From: Flavobacteriaceae bacterium UJ101
GTDB lineage: Bacteria > Bacteroidota > Bacteroidia > Flavobacteriales > UJ101
Length of the DNA: 64,000 nucleotides
Assembly: GCA_001880285.1 (NCBI GenBank)
Contig: CP016269.1
Coordinates: forward strand, 124,001 to 188,000
Direction: 5' to 3'
Under the pieces are notes generated by a model. It worked only from the letters and a program-made list of their open reading frames with translations. It did no database searches and was not told the origin of the DNA. The position numbers and the translations under genes are program-made. Positions 53,611-61,481 of this stretch are shown here, one piece after another (positions within the stretch are counted from its first letter, which is position 1; every line of letters begins with the position of its first letter).

Positions 53611-54444
53611 ATGAAATCATTTATATCTTTTATACTTGGAATTATTTGCATTGTACCTATTACAATCAAATCTCAAGTTGGAATTGGAACGAATACACCT
53701 CACAATAAATCAGTGTTAGATATTAAAAGTGGTAAAAACAAAGGGGTTATTATAGGTAAATCTCAGAATTTAGAAACTTTACCACTTTACGATAAAAGTC
53801 AATCCGATTTTTATCAAGATGACCCATCTATGGAAGGGATGATTATCTATGTTATAAGTGAAAAGGAGATTTATCTTTATGATGGCAAAAAGTGGATTCC
53901 AGCAGGAACAATTCAAAGTAATTATAATCCCAATATAACTCGAATTGGAACTTCTAAATCAAAAACAGCTGTATGTATTATTAATATTTGTGGATCTCCT
54001 TCATTAGAATTTGATCGTGTAAATGATCCTAATTTATATTTTTCAGATGGATTAGGTATCACACAAGGCAGAACTGATAATACTTATGTTGAAATTAAGG
54101 AAGATGGTTTTTATAGAATATCTCCTTCTATAGCTGTAGATGGTGGTGGTGTTAGTCTATTGGGTTCAAAAATAAGTTTACAAATATTAGGGAACTTGCT
54201 TACAGAAGATAATCGCTATCGAGGTAACCAAGTATTAGGAAGATCTTCTCTTAATACAATAGGATTACTTCTTGAAGTTGGAACCAGTCTTGATATCAAT
54301 TTTTCTCAAATTCAATACTTACAAAAGGGTGATCGAATCTCAATAGAATTTGATGTTGATGCATCTGGAATATCTTTAGGAAGCGGCTTTTCCAATGAAA
54401 CATATTATGATAGAACATACTTAACTATTGAAAAATTACAATAA
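53611..54444 (+). CDS. QVGI-type secreted protein with jelly-roll-like C-terminus (second paralogue)
   Basis: The 277-residue protein has a cleavable signal (MKSFISFILGIICIVPITIKS), the bacteroidete N-terminal motif QVGIGTNTPHNKSVLDI, a linker LPLYDKSQSDFYQDDPSMEGMIIY and IYLYDGKKW, the cysteine pair CIINICG and a jelly-roll-like end (VEIKEDGFYRISPSIAV ... LQKGDRISIEFDV ... LTIEKLQ). It lies 11 bases after the first paralogue and one base before the third, so the three form one operon. I do not know a described function. Confidence 0.78.
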   Translation: MKSFISFILGIICIVPITIKSQVGIGTNTPHNKSVLDIKSGKNKGVIIGKSQNLETLPLYDKSQSDFYQDDPSMEGMIIYVISEKEIYLYDGKKWIPAGTIQSNYNPNITRIGTSKSKTAVCIINICGSPSLEFDRVNDPNLYFSDGLGITQGRTDNTYVEIKEDGFYRISPSIAVDGGGVSLLGSKISLQILGNLLTEDNRYRGNQVLGRSSLNTIGLLLEVGTSLDINFSQIQYLQKGDRISIEFDVDASGISLGSGFSNETYYDRTYLTIEKLQ

Positions 54445-54445
54445 A

Positions 54446-55243
54446 ATGAAACATATTATACTAATAGGTTTATCCTTATTTCTTTATAACATTAATGCAC
54501 AAGTAGGAATTAATATAGACTCTCCACACAAAAATGCTATGTTGCATTTAAAAAACTCAAATGAACATGATAAAGATAAATCTAAAGGATTTATACTACC
54601 AAATGTCCAAGATATAACTAAACTACCTTTGTACAGTAGTGCTGAACCTGATTTATTTAAAGATGATCCTACTATGGAAGGGATGATTATGTATCAAGAA
54701 GACACAAATGAACTACTCGTCTATGACGGAGAAAAATGGGTAGCACAATTATTAGACATTCCCTCTTTAGGTAAAAAAACACGTGTAAAATCTACAAAAG
54801 AAGTTATGTATGCCTGTGGAATTAATATATGTGGAGAAGCCAATATTCCATTCTATTTAAAACCTGATGACGATACTACCCAATACTTTGATCAATTAGA
54901 ACTTCATCCTAACACTTTTTTTACTATAAAAGAAACAGGGTTATATAATATATCTGTTGGAATGGAAGTAAGTGTAAATGGAGTCACTTTATTACCTAAC
55001 GTTCTATTGAAAGTCTATAAAGATGATAACATGATTATGTCAAAAAATACTCAAGCAAAAGTTTTCATAATTGGAAGTGATTCAAGATCACAAGTAAATT
55101 ATACTTTAAGTTTATTTTTAAAACAAGGTGAAACACTTCATTTTGCAGCTTCCTCTCCTATTGATTCAGGGCTAACTATTGGTTCTGAAACCTATATCAA
55201 AAGCTCTGATCTTACTACTGTATTGTTTGAAAAAATATACTAA
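54446..55243 (+). CDS. QVGI-type secreted protein with jelly-roll-like C-terminus (third paralogue)
   Basis: The 265-residue protein (start at ATG 54446; an upstream TTG overlaps the previous stop) has a signal peptide, QVGINIDSPHKNAMLHL, the shared linker LPLYSSAEPDLFKDDPTMEGMIMY, LLVYDGEKW, the cysteine pair CGINICG and the beta C-terminus FTIKETGLYNISVGMEV ... LFLKQGETLHFAAS. The three paralogues share order and spacing of all these blocks but differ widely in the beta domain, as expected for surface-exposed parts. Confidence 0.77.
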   Translation: MKHIILIGLSLFLYNINAQVGINIDSPHKNAMLHLKNSNEHDKDKSKGFILPNVQDITKLPLYSSAEPDLFKDDPTMEGMIMYQEDTNELLVYDGEKWVAQLLDIPSLGKKTRVKSTKEVMYACGINICGEANIPFYLKPDDDTTQYFDQLELHPNTFFTIKETGLYNISVGMEVSVNGVTLLPNVLLKVYKDDNMIMSKNTQAKVFIIGSDSRSQVNYTLSLFLKQGETLHFAASSPIDSGLTIGSETYIKSSDLTTVLFEKIY

Positions 55244-55254
55244 CATATAATTCT

Positions 55255-55342
55255 ATATTATTAACTACAAAAGAGGTTATGACCCTTCATTATACACCCC
55301 CCTTAAATTTTCCCTTTCATAACTTCTTGTAGTTAATAATAT
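55255..55342. repeat. Long imperfect inverted repeat before the Crp/Fnr gene
   Basis: ATATTATTAACTACAA (55255-55270) pairs over 16 bp with 55327-55342, and GTTATGA (55276-55282) with TCATAAC (55317-55323) over 7 bp, with a small bulge between and a 34-base pyrimidine-rich loop holding a C6 tract. No T-run follows, so a simple terminator is unlikely. Confidence 0.6.
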
Positions 55343-55468
55343 TTCATTCATGATACAAATTATCAAGTTTACCGAAAAAAAAATAACACCATTTACTTAT
55401 TGTTTATTTTATAAAATAGATTTCCTATTACCTATTACCCGAACTAAAAAAGATAGTAAATTATTAAA

Positions 55469-56134
55469 ATGAACACCACACACATAGAACATCTTTTTCA
55501 AAAAGATTTACTTATAGAAATAAAAAAAGTATCTTTTTGGGAAAAATATAACAAAAATGAACTCTTAATTGATATAGGTGAAAAAATTACACACCTTCCC
55601 ATTGTTCTTAAAGGCTCTTTAAAAGTTTTATTAGAAAATGAAAAAGATGAAGAAATATTACTTTATTATTTATATCAAGGAAAAACGTGCTCTATCATTC
55701 TAAATTCATCTATAACTCATTCTCATAATGAGATTAAAATCATATGTTTAGAAGATTCAGAAATTCTTTTTGTCCCTTTGGAATATATAGAGCCTTGGTT
55801 CTCTAAATTTCACTCATGGCGATCTTTTGTTTTAAATAACTTCAACCTACAATTAAAAGACCTATTGAAAACCATTGATAGTTTAACTTTTCGTAATATG
55901 GAAGAACGTGTTTATAAGTATTTAAAAGATCAAAGTACTCTTTTAAATCAAACTAATCTTGATATTACTCATTGTCAAATAGCTCAAGATTTAAATTCTT
56001 CACGTGTTGTTATATCTAGAACCCTAAAAAAATTAGAACGTAATAATTTGATATATCAAACACGAAATAAAATAAAACTTACACGGAAATATTATGGGAT
56101 CATTTTCTTTTTTAGCCTAATAAAGTGGTTTTGA
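55469..56134 (+). CDS. Crp/Fnr-family transcriptional regulator
   Basis: The 221-residue protein has an N-terminal cyclic-nucleotide-binding-like beta domain (THLPIVLKGSLKVLLENEKDEEILLYYLYQGKTC) and a C-terminal winged helix with LDITHCQIAQDLNSSRVVISRTLKKLERNNLI, the Crp HTH. The phosphate-binding cassette of CRP is not conserved and there is no FNR cysteine cluster, so the signal is unknown, as for many bacteroidete members. It lies between the two convergent QVGI operons and probably controls them. A terminator hairpin overlaps its stop codon. Confidence 0.88.
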   Translation: MNTTHIEHLFQKDLLIEIKKVSFWEKYNKNELLIDIGEKITHLPIVLKGSLKVLLENEKDEEILLYYLYQGKTCSIILNSSITHSHNEIKIICLEDSEILFVPLEYIEPWFSKFHSWRSFVLNNFNLQLKDLLKTIDSLTFRNMEERVYKYLKDQSTLLNQTNLDITHCQIAQDLNSSRVVISRTLKKLERNNLIYQTRNKIKLTRKYYGIIFFFSLIKWF

Positions 56135-56152
56135 AATAAAACCACTTTATTT
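56119..56152. terminator. Terminator overlapping the end of the Crp/Fnr gene (bidirectional)
   Basis: AATAAAGTGGTTTT/AAAACCACTTTATT is a 14-bp perfect stem with a 5-base loop; the stop codon lies in the loop region. Confidence 0.85.
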
Positions 56153-56174
56153 ATAACATATTTTAATCTATATA

Positions 56175-57416
56175 TTAATAATCTGTAGTAGACAATACAC
56201 ACCAAGCATTATGTGTATCAGTCAAAATACCGGCAGTAGCTGCATTTCCAACTGACTGTATTTCATAAGTATTATCTGATGTAGATGAATTAGCTGACCA
56301 ATTTGTATTACTACTTAAAACGGCTGTATTATTTAAAAATGTTGCACTATTTTCGATAGAATTTATTTTTATCAAATCTAAAGCATTAGCCGTTGTTGTT
56401 GAACCATCTAATAAAGTAAAACTAATTCCTTCACATTGTGTTTGAACTTCTGAAGTAGCTACAGCATCACTTGTCAATGAAAAGCCTGTTGTTGTTTCTG
56501 TTAAAATAAAAAAGTTCCCAGACGTATCAGTACCCCATGCATAACTTTGTGAAATAGGACCTATTACAACCGTTTCTGCTGTTCCTGTTGCAGGTGTTGT
56601 ATCTGCTGGTGTCACTTCAAAGACAATATATTGTCCATCATAAGAGGCATTATCTAACTTTAAAGTTGAATTTGTTGCTCCTGATATTGCTACAGGTGAT
56701 GAACCATCACTATTGGCTGAAGTATACCATTGAATTGAAGTAGCCCCTTCAGCATTTTCACCAACATAAGCATAACTTCCTCTTAACTCACCTCCCAACT
56801 CTGTAATACCATCAACTGACACAAACTTTGCTTTAGGACTACCATCATAACTCAAAACCTCTTCTTTACTAAAAGGAACAGCCCAATAACCACTAAAATT
56901 ATGAACTCCCTGAATAGTAACTGTTTCTCCTGAGTTTAAGGATGTAATTATTGCCCCATATTGAGAAGGTTTAATTGTATCTCCTGAAGTTGGAATAAAA
57001 GTAACCGTTCCTGTACCAATATTCTTAATCGTTATTTTTTTTCCTCTATACCTTGCTTCATCTAATGGCGATGGAAGTGTGATCGAAATATTAGTATTTG
57101 AATTTACAATAAGTGTTTCATCATCAAAACCTATTGTATAATCTGCTGTAATTTCTTCCACTTTTTGTGTAAAAAATATTTTTCCATCACGAACAGCCAA
57201 TTGATCACCATTTAAACTCAATCCAGTTAAATCATTGGTACTACTAACAAATAAAGCTTTTGTTGGAGGAGTTGTTGAAGTTGGAAGATTATCTAACCGA
57301 ACTTCTCCAGCAACATGCAAAGTTGCTTGTGGATCTGTTGTCCCAATTCCTACTTGACTGTATAATGTAAAAGGTAAACTTAATGCAATACTATATATTA
57401 TTCTTTTTATCTCCAT
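56175..57416 (-). CDS. QVGI-type exported fibre-like protein, 413 residues
   Basis: After a signal peptide the mature part begins QVGIGTTDPQATLHVAGEVRLDNL, then YTIGFDDETLIVNSNTNISITLPSP ... GKKITIKNIGTGTVTFIP, a repeated beta unit seen in tail-fibre and adhesin-like proteins, followed by an Ig/fibronectin-like middle (SYAYVGENAEGATSIQWYTS ... VFEVTPADTTPA) and a Ser/Thr-rich end with two cysteines. No type IX secretion C-terminal signal is evident. It is the last gene of the - strand operon and unlike its two neighbours has the added C-terminal domains. Confidence 0.72.
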   Translation of the reverse strand: MEIKRIIYSIALSLPFTLYSQVGIGTTDPQATLHVAGEVRLDNLPTSTTPPTKALFVSSTNDLTGLSLNGDQLAVRDGKIFFTQKVEEITADYTIGFDDETLIVNSNTNISITLPSPLDEARYRGKKITIKNIGTGTVTFIPTSGDTIKPSQYGAIITSLNSGETVTIQGVHNFSGYWAVPFSKEEVLSYDGSPKAKFVSVDGITELGGELRGSYAYVGENAEGATSIQWYTSANSDGSSPVAISGATNSTLKLDNASYDGQYIVFEVTPADTTPATGTAETVVIGPISQSYAWGTDTSGNFFILTETTTGFSLTSDAVATSEVQTQCEGISFTLLDGSTTTANALDLIKINSIENSATFLNNTAVLSSNTNWSANSSTSDNTYEIQSVGNAATAGILTDTHNAWCVLSTTDY

Positions 57417-57419
57417 TTC

Positions 57420-57959
57420 TTAAAAACTTTTAAATAAAACATACCAATTCCCGTCTGAATTAGCCTGAAGTACAGCACTTTGTCGCCCTGGAATTCTAGT
57501 AAATTCTCCTGTTAAATAATTTTCTAATACTTGCCCTGACGTGGTAACTAAGTTAAGTGCTCCATTTGCCCATGCAATAATCGATACAATTCTTCCTGCC
57601 TGAGTAGAAGCATCAGGTAAAGTCACCGTCTTATCACCTAAACCTGAATTAGAAATTGTATTTGCATAATTATTCAAACTTACACTACTTTGAAAATTCT
57701 TAAATGAATTTTTAAAACGTAATACATTATCATCACCTATAATCATATGATCTGAATAAAATCGAAAATCACCTACATCATCATTATTATCAATATAAAA
57801 AAAACGAGAACTAGAAAGTGATGACTCATTATTTAATGTTTCTATTCGAACCCCTCCTGTCACATGTAAATCTTTTTGTGGATTTGTATTCCCTATACCT
57901 ACTTGTGCTGTAACATAATGACTTATTAATAAAAGTATAAAAAGTATATTTTTTTCCAT
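57420..57959 (-). CDS. QVGI-type exported fibre-like protein, 179 residues
   Basis: Signal peptide, QVGIGNTNPQKDLHVTGGVRIETLN, a short spacer, then the beta unit ISNSGLGDKTVTLPDASTQAGRIVSIIAWANGALNLVT and a tryptophan ending GNWYVLFKSF. The body matches the N-terminal half of the 413-residue neighbour. It starts 11 bases after the first gene and ends 3 bases before the third. Confidence 0.7.
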   Translation of the reverse strand: MEKNILFILLLISHYVTAQVGIGNTNPQKDLHVTGGVRIETLNNESSLSSSRFFYIDNNDDVGDFRFYSDHMIIGDDNVLRFKNSFKNFQSSVSLNNYANTISNSGLGDKTVTLPDASTQAGRIVSIIAWANGALNLVTTSGQVLENYLTGEFTRIPGRQSAVLQANSDGNWYVLFKSF

Positions 57960-57970
57960 GTCCTTAGCTT

Positions 57971-58519
57971 TTAATTGTTATAATGTATTACTTCCCAAAC
58001 CCCACTAGTTGCGTTTGCACGTAACATAGCAGATTCTGTCGATAACACCTTTGTTAAATTCTGACTTGATGTTAAGCGAATATTAGCTGTAGAAGATAAT
58101 GTTATATTCCCCTCACCAAAAGCTTTAAATATTAAAGTTCTTCCCTTATTTTCAGCCGAAGTAGGATCAGGTAATGTAACGGTTACATTAGAACTTCCTT
58201 TAGATAAAATAGTTTCATCGTTTGCTGTAATTGTATAATTGGCTGTAACTTCTTTAATATTTCCTTGTACATATAACTGTCCTGATCGATTAGCTAATTG
58301 TACTGTATTCGTTGAATATTTTGTTAAATCCCCATTTGAATCGACCAAAATCCAATTTCCTGTAGATAAATCAGTATTAGCTGGTGAGGTATCAACCCTC
58401 ATAGTTCCTTTTACATGAAGTGTATTTTGTGGTAATGTACCTTCGTCTATATTTATCCCTACTTGCCCAAATATAGGTATACTCATTACCGTTAAAAATA
58501 ATCTTTTTAATTTTTTCAT
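57971..58519 (-). CDS. QVGI-type exported fibre-like protein, 182 residues
   Basis: Signal peptide (MKKLKRLFLTVMSIPIFG), QVGINIDEGTLPQNTLHVKGTMRVDT, then EVTANYTITANDETILSKGSSNVTVTLPDP and GRTLIFKAFGEGNITLSST, ending GVWEVIHYNN. The VTLPDP unit followed by a Gly-rich strand is common to phage tail fibres and bacteroidete surface proteins. It is the first gene of the - strand operon and is preceded by a 376-base region with palindromes. Confidence 0.7.
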   Translation of the reverse strand: MKKLKRLFLTVMSIPIFGQVGINIDEGTLPQNTLHVKGTMRVDTSPANTDLSTGNWILVDSNGDLTKYSTNTVQLANRSGQLYVQGNIKEVTANYTITANDETILSKGSSNVTVTLPDPTSAENKGRTLIFKAFGEGNITLSSTANIRLTSSQNLTKVLSTESAMLRANATSGVWEVIHYNN

Positions 58520-58686
58520 TATGATAGTTTATTATGGTTTTCTAAATTACGTCTCCATCACATTATTAAATAATATTTTAGCTGTATATCTTTTTTAAAA
58601 AGGTCAACAAAAGAAATTAATAGATGAAATTTATTATAAAATATTATTAAAATCTATAACATCTTGTTCTCCGAATAACGCATTAT

Positions 58687-58708
58687 AAACATGACATATA
58701 TCATGTTT
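58687..58708. promoter_or_regulatory. CRP-like palindrome before the - strand QVGI operon
   Basis: AAACATGA-catata-TCATGTTT has perfect 8-bp arms and a 6-base spacer, the geometry of CRP sites (TGTGA-N6-TCACA) with CATGA in place of TGTGA. It lies about 170 bases before the start codon of the 58519 gene, in a 376-base gap (58520-58895) that otherwise holds only further palindromes and the peptidase terminator. Confidence 0.5.
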
Positions 58709-58740
58709 TGACGTAAATATATGATACATGTAATAATATA

Positions 58741-58757
58741 GTTCACATTATGTAAAC
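58741..58757. promoter_or_regulatory. Second palindrome in the same intergenic region
   Basis: GTTCACATTATGTAAAC is a 17-base palindrome with one mismatched pair. TATGTTACTT on the - strand (58763-58772) follows nearby and recurs before the + strand operon. Confidence 0.4.
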
Positions 58758-58831
58758 CATCAAGTAACATACTTTTATATATAAAGATTATACAATACTT
58801 ATAGCAAATAGGTATAGGAAAGTTTTAATAA

Positions 58832-58869
58832 ACAAAAGGCTAAATATGAAAACATATTTAGCCTTTTGT
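58832..58869 (-). terminator. Terminator after the M13 peptidase gene
   Basis: A 17-bp perfect stem (58832-58848 with 58853-58869) with an AAAA loop lies just beyond the peptidase stop; the - strand continues TTTATTA. Confidence 0.85.
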
Positions 58870-58895
58870 TTTATTATATAATTATTAATAAAGGA

Positions 58896-60989
58896 TTACC
58901 AAATCTTTATTCGATCATCTTCTTTTTTAAACATTTTATCACCTTCTTTAGTATCAAATGCTTTATGGAATCCATCATGATTTTCTAACGGACCAGTTGC
59001 ACGATACATGCCTGGAGCATGATAATCTGTTTTTATTTGATCAACTAAAGCATCATCTCTAAATTTAGTTCTCCAAATTGTAGCCCATGAAACAAAGAAA
59101 CGTTGAGCTGGAGTTAAATTATCTATTAATTCTTTTTCATCCATTCCTTTATCCTTCAAATACATTAACAAAGCATCATAAGCAACACTCGTACCTCCTA
59201 AATCAGCAATATTTTCTCCTAAAGTTGAACGTCCATTAACATGAATATCATTTCCTTTATCTTTCAGAGGTTGATATGCATCATACTGTGCAACTAACTG
59301 ATCTCCTAAAGCATTAAACTTCTCACGATCTTCTTTAGTCCACCAATTTTTTTGATTACCCTCTGCGTCAAATTGTGATCCTGAATCATCAAACCCATGT
59401 GAAATTTCATGACCAATCACACCTCCTATTCCACCAAAATTAATGGCAGCATCTGCATTAAAATTAAAAAAAGGTGGTTGTAAAATTGCTGCAGGGAAAA
59501 CTATTTCATTTTTTAAAGGATTATAATAAGCATTTACCATTTGAGGAGGCATTCCCCATTCTCCTTTGTCTACTGGCTTACCATATTTACTTCTATTATC
59601 TTCATTATACCATTTAGAAGCATTCTTCATATTTTGATAATAACTTCCTCCTTTTTCAGATGAAGTAATTTCCATTGAAGAGTAATCTTTCCATTTATCC
59701 GGATACCCTATTTTAACTGTAATTTTATCTAGTTTTTCAAACGCTTTCTTTTTTGTCTCGTCTGACATCCATGTTAATTCTCCAATGTGTTTTTTATATG
59801 ATTTAAATAAATAATCTACCATTTCTTTTGCACTTGCTTTTGCTTCTGGAGGAAATACGTCAGCGACATAAACTTCTCCTACCGCTTCTCCAAGAACACC
59901 ACTAACTGCTGATAATGCTCTCTTTTTAATCGGTCTCATTTCTTTGACTCCTCTTAATTCTTTTGAATAGAAATCAAACTTTTGTTGTTCTAATTCCATA
60001 TTTAAAAGACCTGCTGCACTATTGAAGTCAATCCATTTCAAATACGACTTTATTGTTTCTAAAGGTGTATCATTTAGTAATTTCTCTAACCCTTTAAAAT
60101 ACTCTAAATCTGTTACAATTAGTCCTTCTACATTTTCAATGCCCGAGTTTGCAAAAAATGCTTTCCAATCTATTGAAGGTGTTAACTTTTTCAAATCCGC
60201 TACTTTATACGGATTATTAGTCAATTCATTATCTCTTGACTTCTCAATTGGAATCATATTTTGAGCTAATGCCTTTTCAAAAGCTACAATCTTTCCTGCT
60301 TCTTCTGTTGCTTCTTTTTCAGGCTCTCCCAAATTTTGCAACATACTCGCTACATACTTCTGATATTTTTCAACTTTATCTTTTGCATCATCTTTTTGAT
60401 AATAATCTTGATCCAATCCTAAATCTCCAGCGTTTAGATAGATCGTATTCATACTACTATTATTCATATCAGCATAAACATAATACCCTAAAGGAGATCC
60501 ATAACTTTCTTTTTGAGCTTTTGCCAAGTACTTCTGTAAATCTTCTTTTGTTTGGATTGCATCTATTTCTGCCAAATGTGCTTTTATAGGCTCTATTCCT
60601 TGCTTATTTCGATTTTCAGTATTTAAAACTGATGCAAATAAATCTGCTATTTTTTTAGGAGTTGACCCTTCTTTAAGATCTTGACTCATTGCTTTTTCTA
60701 AAACAGCTAAGGTTACAGAATCATTCATTTCTATCAGTTCATTAAATGATCCCCAACGACTTTTATCATCAGGTATTTTAGCTATTTTTTCCCACCCTCC
60801 GTTTGAATAATTATAAAAATCTTCTTGAGGTTTCACTGACTGATCCATCATTGCCATATCCAAAGCTGGCACTTGAGCTACTTTATCTTTTACTTCTGCT
60901 TCGCTTTTTCCTTCCTGCTTAGGTTGATTACACGAATAAAAAGATAATATTGCTCCTAAAATCACTACAGATTTGTACGTTAATTTCAT
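58896..60989 (-). CDS. M13-family zinc metallopeptidase lipoprotein (PepO/neprilysin type)
   Basis: The 697-residue protein has a signal peptide with lipobox SFYSC (Cys 20) and so is membrane-anchored. The M13 C-terminal domain shows NAYYNPLKNEIVFPAAILQPPFF, the zinc motif HEISH within GHEISHGFDDSG, the third zinc ligand in ENIADLGG and the C-terminal IKIW. It cleaves peptides in the periplasm or at the surface. Full length. An ORF of unknown function lies just upstream on the same strand, 14 bases away. Confidence 0.94.
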   Translation of the reverse strand: MKLTYKSVVILGAILSFYSCNQPKQEGKSEAEVKDKVAQVPALDMAMMDQSVKPQEDFYNYSNGGWEKIAKIPDDKSRWGSFNELIEMNDSVTLAVLEKAMSQDLKEGSTPKKIADLFASVLNTENRNKQGIEPIKAHLAEIDAIQTKEDLQKYLAKAQKESYGSPLGYYVYADMNNSSMNTIYLNAGDLGLDQDYYQKDDAKDKVEKYQKYVASMLQNLGEPEKEATEEAGKIVAFEKALAQNMIPIEKSRDNELTNNPYKVADLKKLTPSIDWKAFFANSGIENVEGLIVTDLEYFKGLEKLLNDTPLETIKSYLKWIDFNSAAGLLNMELEQQKFDFYSKELRGVKEMRPIKKRALSAVSGVLGEAVGEVYVADVFPPEAKASAKEMVDYLFKSYKKHIGELTWMSDETKKKAFEKLDKITVKIGYPDKWKDYSSMEITSSEKGGSYYQNMKNASKWYNEDNRSKYGKPVDKGEWGMPPQMVNAYYNPLKNEIVFPAAILQPPFFNFNADAAINFGGIGGVIGHEISHGFDDSGSQFDAEGNQKNWWTKEDREKFNALGDQLVAQYDAYQPLKDKGNDIHVNGRSTLGENIADLGGTSVAYDALLMYLKDKGMDEKELIDNLTPAQRFFVSWATIWRTKFRDDALVDQIKTDYHAPGMYRATGPLENHDGFHKAFDTKEGDKMFKKEDDRIKIW

Positions 60990-61003
60990 ATTACTTCTAG
61001 AGT

Positions 61004-61375
61004 TTAATTATTAATTTTATTTAGTATTTTATTTAATTCTGGACTAAAAACTTTAGTTTCTTCAAAATAATGATTAATCAAGTTTTCAACTTTATTAAAC
61101 AATATTGTTGCATTAGTCGTATCACCTACTCGATTTGTTACAGTCGCTTTTAAAAAAAGTAAATGAATATACTGATAAATTTGATCATTTTGAAAATTTA
61201 AATCATTTTTTAAGTACTCATACAATTCTTCATCTCGTATTCCTTCCAACTCTTCATTTAATGATTTAAAATATTCATTTTCTGTTTCTTTGATAATTGA
61301 TAAGGCTTCATCTAGTTGATTATTTTCAATCAATCCTGTTATTCTTTTTAGAGCATTTATCAATTGCTCTATCAT
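61004..61375 (-). CDS. Conserved-looking helical protein, unknown function
   Basis: The 123-residue protein (start at MIEQLINALK, 61375; an earlier TTG is possible) is entirely helical and acidic, with TPR-like packing in LIENNQLDEALSIIKETENEYF and QIYQYIHLLFLKATVTNRVGDTTNATILFNKVENLI. It has no signal peptide or known motif. It lies 14 bases before the M13 peptidase gene and may be co-transcribed with it. Confidence 0.6.
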   Translation of the reverse strand: MIEQLINALKRITGLIENNQLDEALSIIKETENEYFKSLNEELEGIRDEELYEYLKNDLNFQNDQIYQYIHLLFLKATVTNRVGDTTNATILFNKVENLINHYFEETKVFSPELNKILNKINN

Positions 61376-61481
61376 TTTTATAATATAATCTTTTCTATTA
61401 ATCAATTTTAGAAGTTCTTTTCTCAAAAATAGTTATTTTATAATTAACTTTGCTTTATAACTTCAATTTAAGAACAATAAA

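Noticed and set aside
52130-58895. Prophage or tailocin remnant
   Set aside because: The fibre-like VTLPD units suggest it, but there are no capsid, tail, lysis, integrase or att-like features, and every product has a signal peptide.
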